A stretch of 16,328 nucleotides of DNA from Promethearchaeota archaeon (GTDB taxonomy: Archaea > Asgardarchaeota > Lokiarchaeia > Sigynarchaeales > MK-D1), in assembly GCA_016839385.1 (NCBI GenBank), contig JAEOUK010000621.1, positions 1-16,328 of the forward strand, read 5' to 3'. Below, one piece after another: positions 14,476 through 16,328 of this stretch. Both the position numbers and the translations under genes were made by a program. Below the pieces are notes generated by a model that saw only the letters and a program-made list of their open reading frames with translations, was not told the DNA's origin and ran no database searches. Positions within the stretch are counted from its first letter, which is position 1. Each line of letters begins with the position of its first letter.

Positions 14476-15762
14476 ATGTTAGAGAAGTGTAAATTTGTGT
14501 TAAGTTTAGACATAGGTGGAGCGAATACCAAGACTTCATTCCTCTGTCTTGATTTTCAGTCTTATGAAAGAGAGTCTGAACCGAAGTACTTAGAACGTTA
14601 TAAGAATATATTGAGGTTTTCTCAGTCATTATTCTATTCCATAGAGTATTTCCCATTTTGGCAGAGAAATAAATCTCAATTCAGTAAAATTCTAAAGAAT
14701 ATTAAGAAAAAAGCCGAATATGATTTATTTTCTTATATATCCAAAACATATTCCGAGACTATCTATATCTATTTGAAAAATACAGGATATTATTACAAAA
14801 AAAGCGGTTCTACATTTAAGAAACACCAAAAATCGATCAAAAATGCGGTATCAATTGACTATCAAGTGGTTATTACCATAACTGCAGAACTCAGCGATGC
14901 TTTTTCCACGAAACAAGAAGGAATTACTATTATTTGTGAGCAATTACAAGAAGTGTTTAATCCCGAATTTCTGAAATTAATTAATGTAGATGCAGAATTT
15001 ATTACTATTGAACAAGCTCTTACAAATTATCTTTCTGTTTCTGCGTCGAACTGGATAGCAACTAGCTTGGTATTTGGAGACCGCGAGAGGTTGGGGATTC
15101 TTCTTGATATGGGATCTACTACATTGGATTTAATTCCAATTAAGGACGGACGACCAGTTACAATCGGTAAAAATGACACTGACCGATTGATAAATTACGA
15201 ATTATTTTATACGGGAGTATTACGTCCTCCAATTGCAACGATTGTAAAGAGTGTACCATTTCATGATATGTTATGCCCAGTTTCTTTTGAACGATTTGCT
15301 CTTATGGCAGATGTCTATTTAGTTCTTGGACTAATCACGGAACAAGAGTACAGTTGTGACACAGCGGATGGTCGAGGAAAATCAATTGATGAAAGTAATG
15401 CAAGAATTGCTCGAGTAATATGTGGAGATATCAATCTAATCACGAAAGAGGAAATAAGGGAAATTGCAGATTATATTTACAAAACTCATACAGAAATGGT
15501 TCAAGATGCAATTCGTAGATCAATTAAAGAATTCATAAGAAGATTTGTCATACCTATTTCAAAAATCAGGTTTAACGTGACTGGATTAGGTGCAAAAATT
15601 GTTTTAATTCCTGCACTAAAAAATTTGAACATTCAAGAAAACCAGATTTTTATGAAGACACTCACTGAGAAGGAACATATCCTCTCTACGGCCATTTGCT
15701 TGGGAATAGTGTTCTTAAAACAAGTGCTACAAAACAGAATAAACCCTGATCGGGTGATCTGA
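14476..15762 (+). CDS. mfnF: MfnF-type methanofuran-biosynthesis protein (hydantoinase/oxoprolinase-like, ASKHA fold)
   Basis: MfnF joins gamma-glutamyl-tyramine to the diphosphate of the aminomethylfuran alcohol to form the methanofuran core. Visible landmarks in 428 residues: phosphate-1 motif DIGGANTK (12-19), YFPFW (58-62), the MfnF hallmark ITAELSDAFSTKQEG (135-149), phosphate-2 LLDMGSTTLDL (209-219), YTGVLRPP (245-252), DTADGR (295-300), and the nucleotide-site motif VTGLGAK (368-374). The family usually runs about 320-350 residues. The excess here seems to lie at about 76-126, a Lys/Tyr-rich stretch between YFPFW and ITAEL. The database name for such proteins is often 'H4MPT-linked C1 transfer pathway protein'. 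The stop overlaps the start of mfnE by one base (TGATG), implying translational coupling. Presence suggests methanofuran-dependent C1 metabolism. Confidence 0.88.
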   Translation: MLEKCKFVLSLDIGGANTKTSFLCLDFQSYERESEPKYLERYKNILRFSQSLFYSIEYFPFWQRNKSQFSKILKNIKKKAEYDLFSYISKTYSETIYIYLKNTGYYYKKSGSTFKKHQKSIKNAVSIDYQVVITITAELSDAFSTKQEGITIICEQLQEVFNPEFLKLINVDAEFITIEQALTNYLSVSASNWIATSLVFGDRERLGILLDMGSTTLDLIPIKDGRPVTIGKNDTDRLINYELFYTGVLRPPIATIVKSVPFHDMLCPVSFERFALMADVYLVLGLITEQEYSCDTADGRGKSIDESNARIARVICGDINLITKEEIREIADYIYKTHTEMVQDAIRRSIKEFIRRFVIPISKIRFNVTGLGAKIVLIPALKNLNIQENQIFMKTLTEKEHILSTAICLGIVFLKQVLQNRINPDRVI

Positions 15763-16328
15763 TGGCATTTTCTTTGATCTTAAAGATTGGAGGAAGTATT
15801 TTTGAAAACACTCACATTTTAGATCAGTTTCTTGAGATTTTTTTTAATAATGTTAATCCATTTATGAGATACATCGTGATTGTTGGAGGTGGAGATTGTG
15901 CTAATCAATTACGGGAACAGTATTTATTAGACAGTGAAAAAGAGAAACTAGAGGAAGAATATCATTGGAAAGCAATCAAATGTATGGATATGAATGCAAT
16001 TTTTGTAAAAAAGCGAATGGAGAAAATTTTTCATTCTATACCGGTGATTCTTTTGCATGAATTATCCACGGGTAATATGGGGCGACATGGAATTTATGTT
16101 CTTCAGCTATCCCAAGATCTTATGAAAGAGGATCCAATTCAACATTCATGGAGTGTTTCATCAGATTCGATTGCATTATATTACACCCATAGATTCAATT
16201 GCTCTCTTTGTGTTTTAGTTAAGAATAATCCATATTTGATCATTAATAAGAGAAAAATTCAGAAAATCTCTGCAAATGTGTTACTTTCAAATCAGTTTAG
16301 TTACTTTGAAAAAGGAAAATTGGGAAAA
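15762..16328 (+). CDS. mfnE: MfnE-like amino-acid-kinase family protein (C-terminus outside window)
   Basis: 189 codons are present and the frame is open at the window end. The amino-acid-kinase fold is shown by LKIGGS (7-12, phosphate-binding lysine and glycines), VGGGD (41-45), HWKAIKCMD (68-76) and SSDSIALYY (133-141). This set, with the HW-x-AI-x-x-MD segment and 'W-x-V-[ST]-SDSIA', fits the archaeal kinase that phosphorylates [5-(aminomethyl)-3-furyl]methyl phosphate to the diphosphate (MfnE), the substrate of MfnF. Glutamate or aspartate kinases, and isopentenyl phosphate kinase, share the fold but not this combination. The ATG overlaps the mfnF stop by one base, and the adjacency of the two consecutive pathway enzymes strongly supports the call. 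Confidence 0.85.
   Translation, partial: MAFSLILKIGGSIFENTHILDQFLEIFFNNVNPFMRYIVIVGGGDCANQLREQYLLDSEKEKLEEEYHWKAIKCMDMNAIFVKKRMEKIFHSIPVILLHELSTGNMGRHGIYVLQLSQDLMKEDPIQHSWSVSSDSIALYYTHRFNCSLCVLVKNNPYLIINKRKIQKISANVLLSNQFSYFEKGKLGK

Noticed and set aside
1..16328. CRISPR arrays, tRNA or rRNA genes, insertion sequences and attachment sites
   Set aside because: No regularly spaced repeats, tRNA-like T-loop motifs, transposase-like frames or terminal repeats were seen on reading both strands. A very short or degenerate element could be missed.

Overview
The window is A+T-rich archaeal DNA (about two-thirds A+T by eye), with TATA-box promoters, GGTGA-type ribosome binding sites and several non-ATG starts. 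Archaeal markers include a NOG1 GTPase, a UPF0248 gene and a pair of methanofuran-biosynthesis genes (mfnF, mfnE). A very long secreted protein is anchored by one C-terminal membrane helix and carries a longin/roadblock-like module on the cytoplasmic side. That architecture suggests an Asgard archaeon. This assignment is an inference from gene content, not from a search.

Left part (1-5465, minus strand): two paralogous cell-surface genes in tandem. The first is cut by the window edge and is preserved only for its N-terminal 338 codons. The second is complete (about 1,382 residues). They share a novel-looking N-terminal extracellular module of roughly 260 residues. The second continues through beta-rich, Ig-like segments to a membrane helix and the intracellular longin-like domain.

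Centre-left (5466-9473): a trimeric dUTPase on the minus strand is divergent from a plus-strand run of four genes. These are a small GNAT-like protein, a PLP-dependent diaminopropionate ammonia-lyase, ribose-5-phosphate isomerase A and a D12-class adenine-N6 DNA methyltransferase.

Centre-right (9474-11991): a GPH-family sugar:cation symporter and a cysteine-free ArsR-type regulator lie in series on the minus strand, with palindromes near both starts. On the plus strand, the apparently gene-free stretch before the GTPase holds a UPF0248 (DUF504) gene of normal length with a good promoter, interrupted by a single in-frame TAG at codon 24. It ends 4 bases before the earliest possible NOG1 start.

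Right part (11992-16328, plus strand): the NOG1 GTPase, then an unrecognised helical 412-residue protein, then mfnF and mfnE. mfnF and mfnE overlap by one base and belong to methanofuran synthesis, so the host probably runs tetrahydromethanopterin/methanofuran-type C1 chemistry. mfnE runs off the window end.
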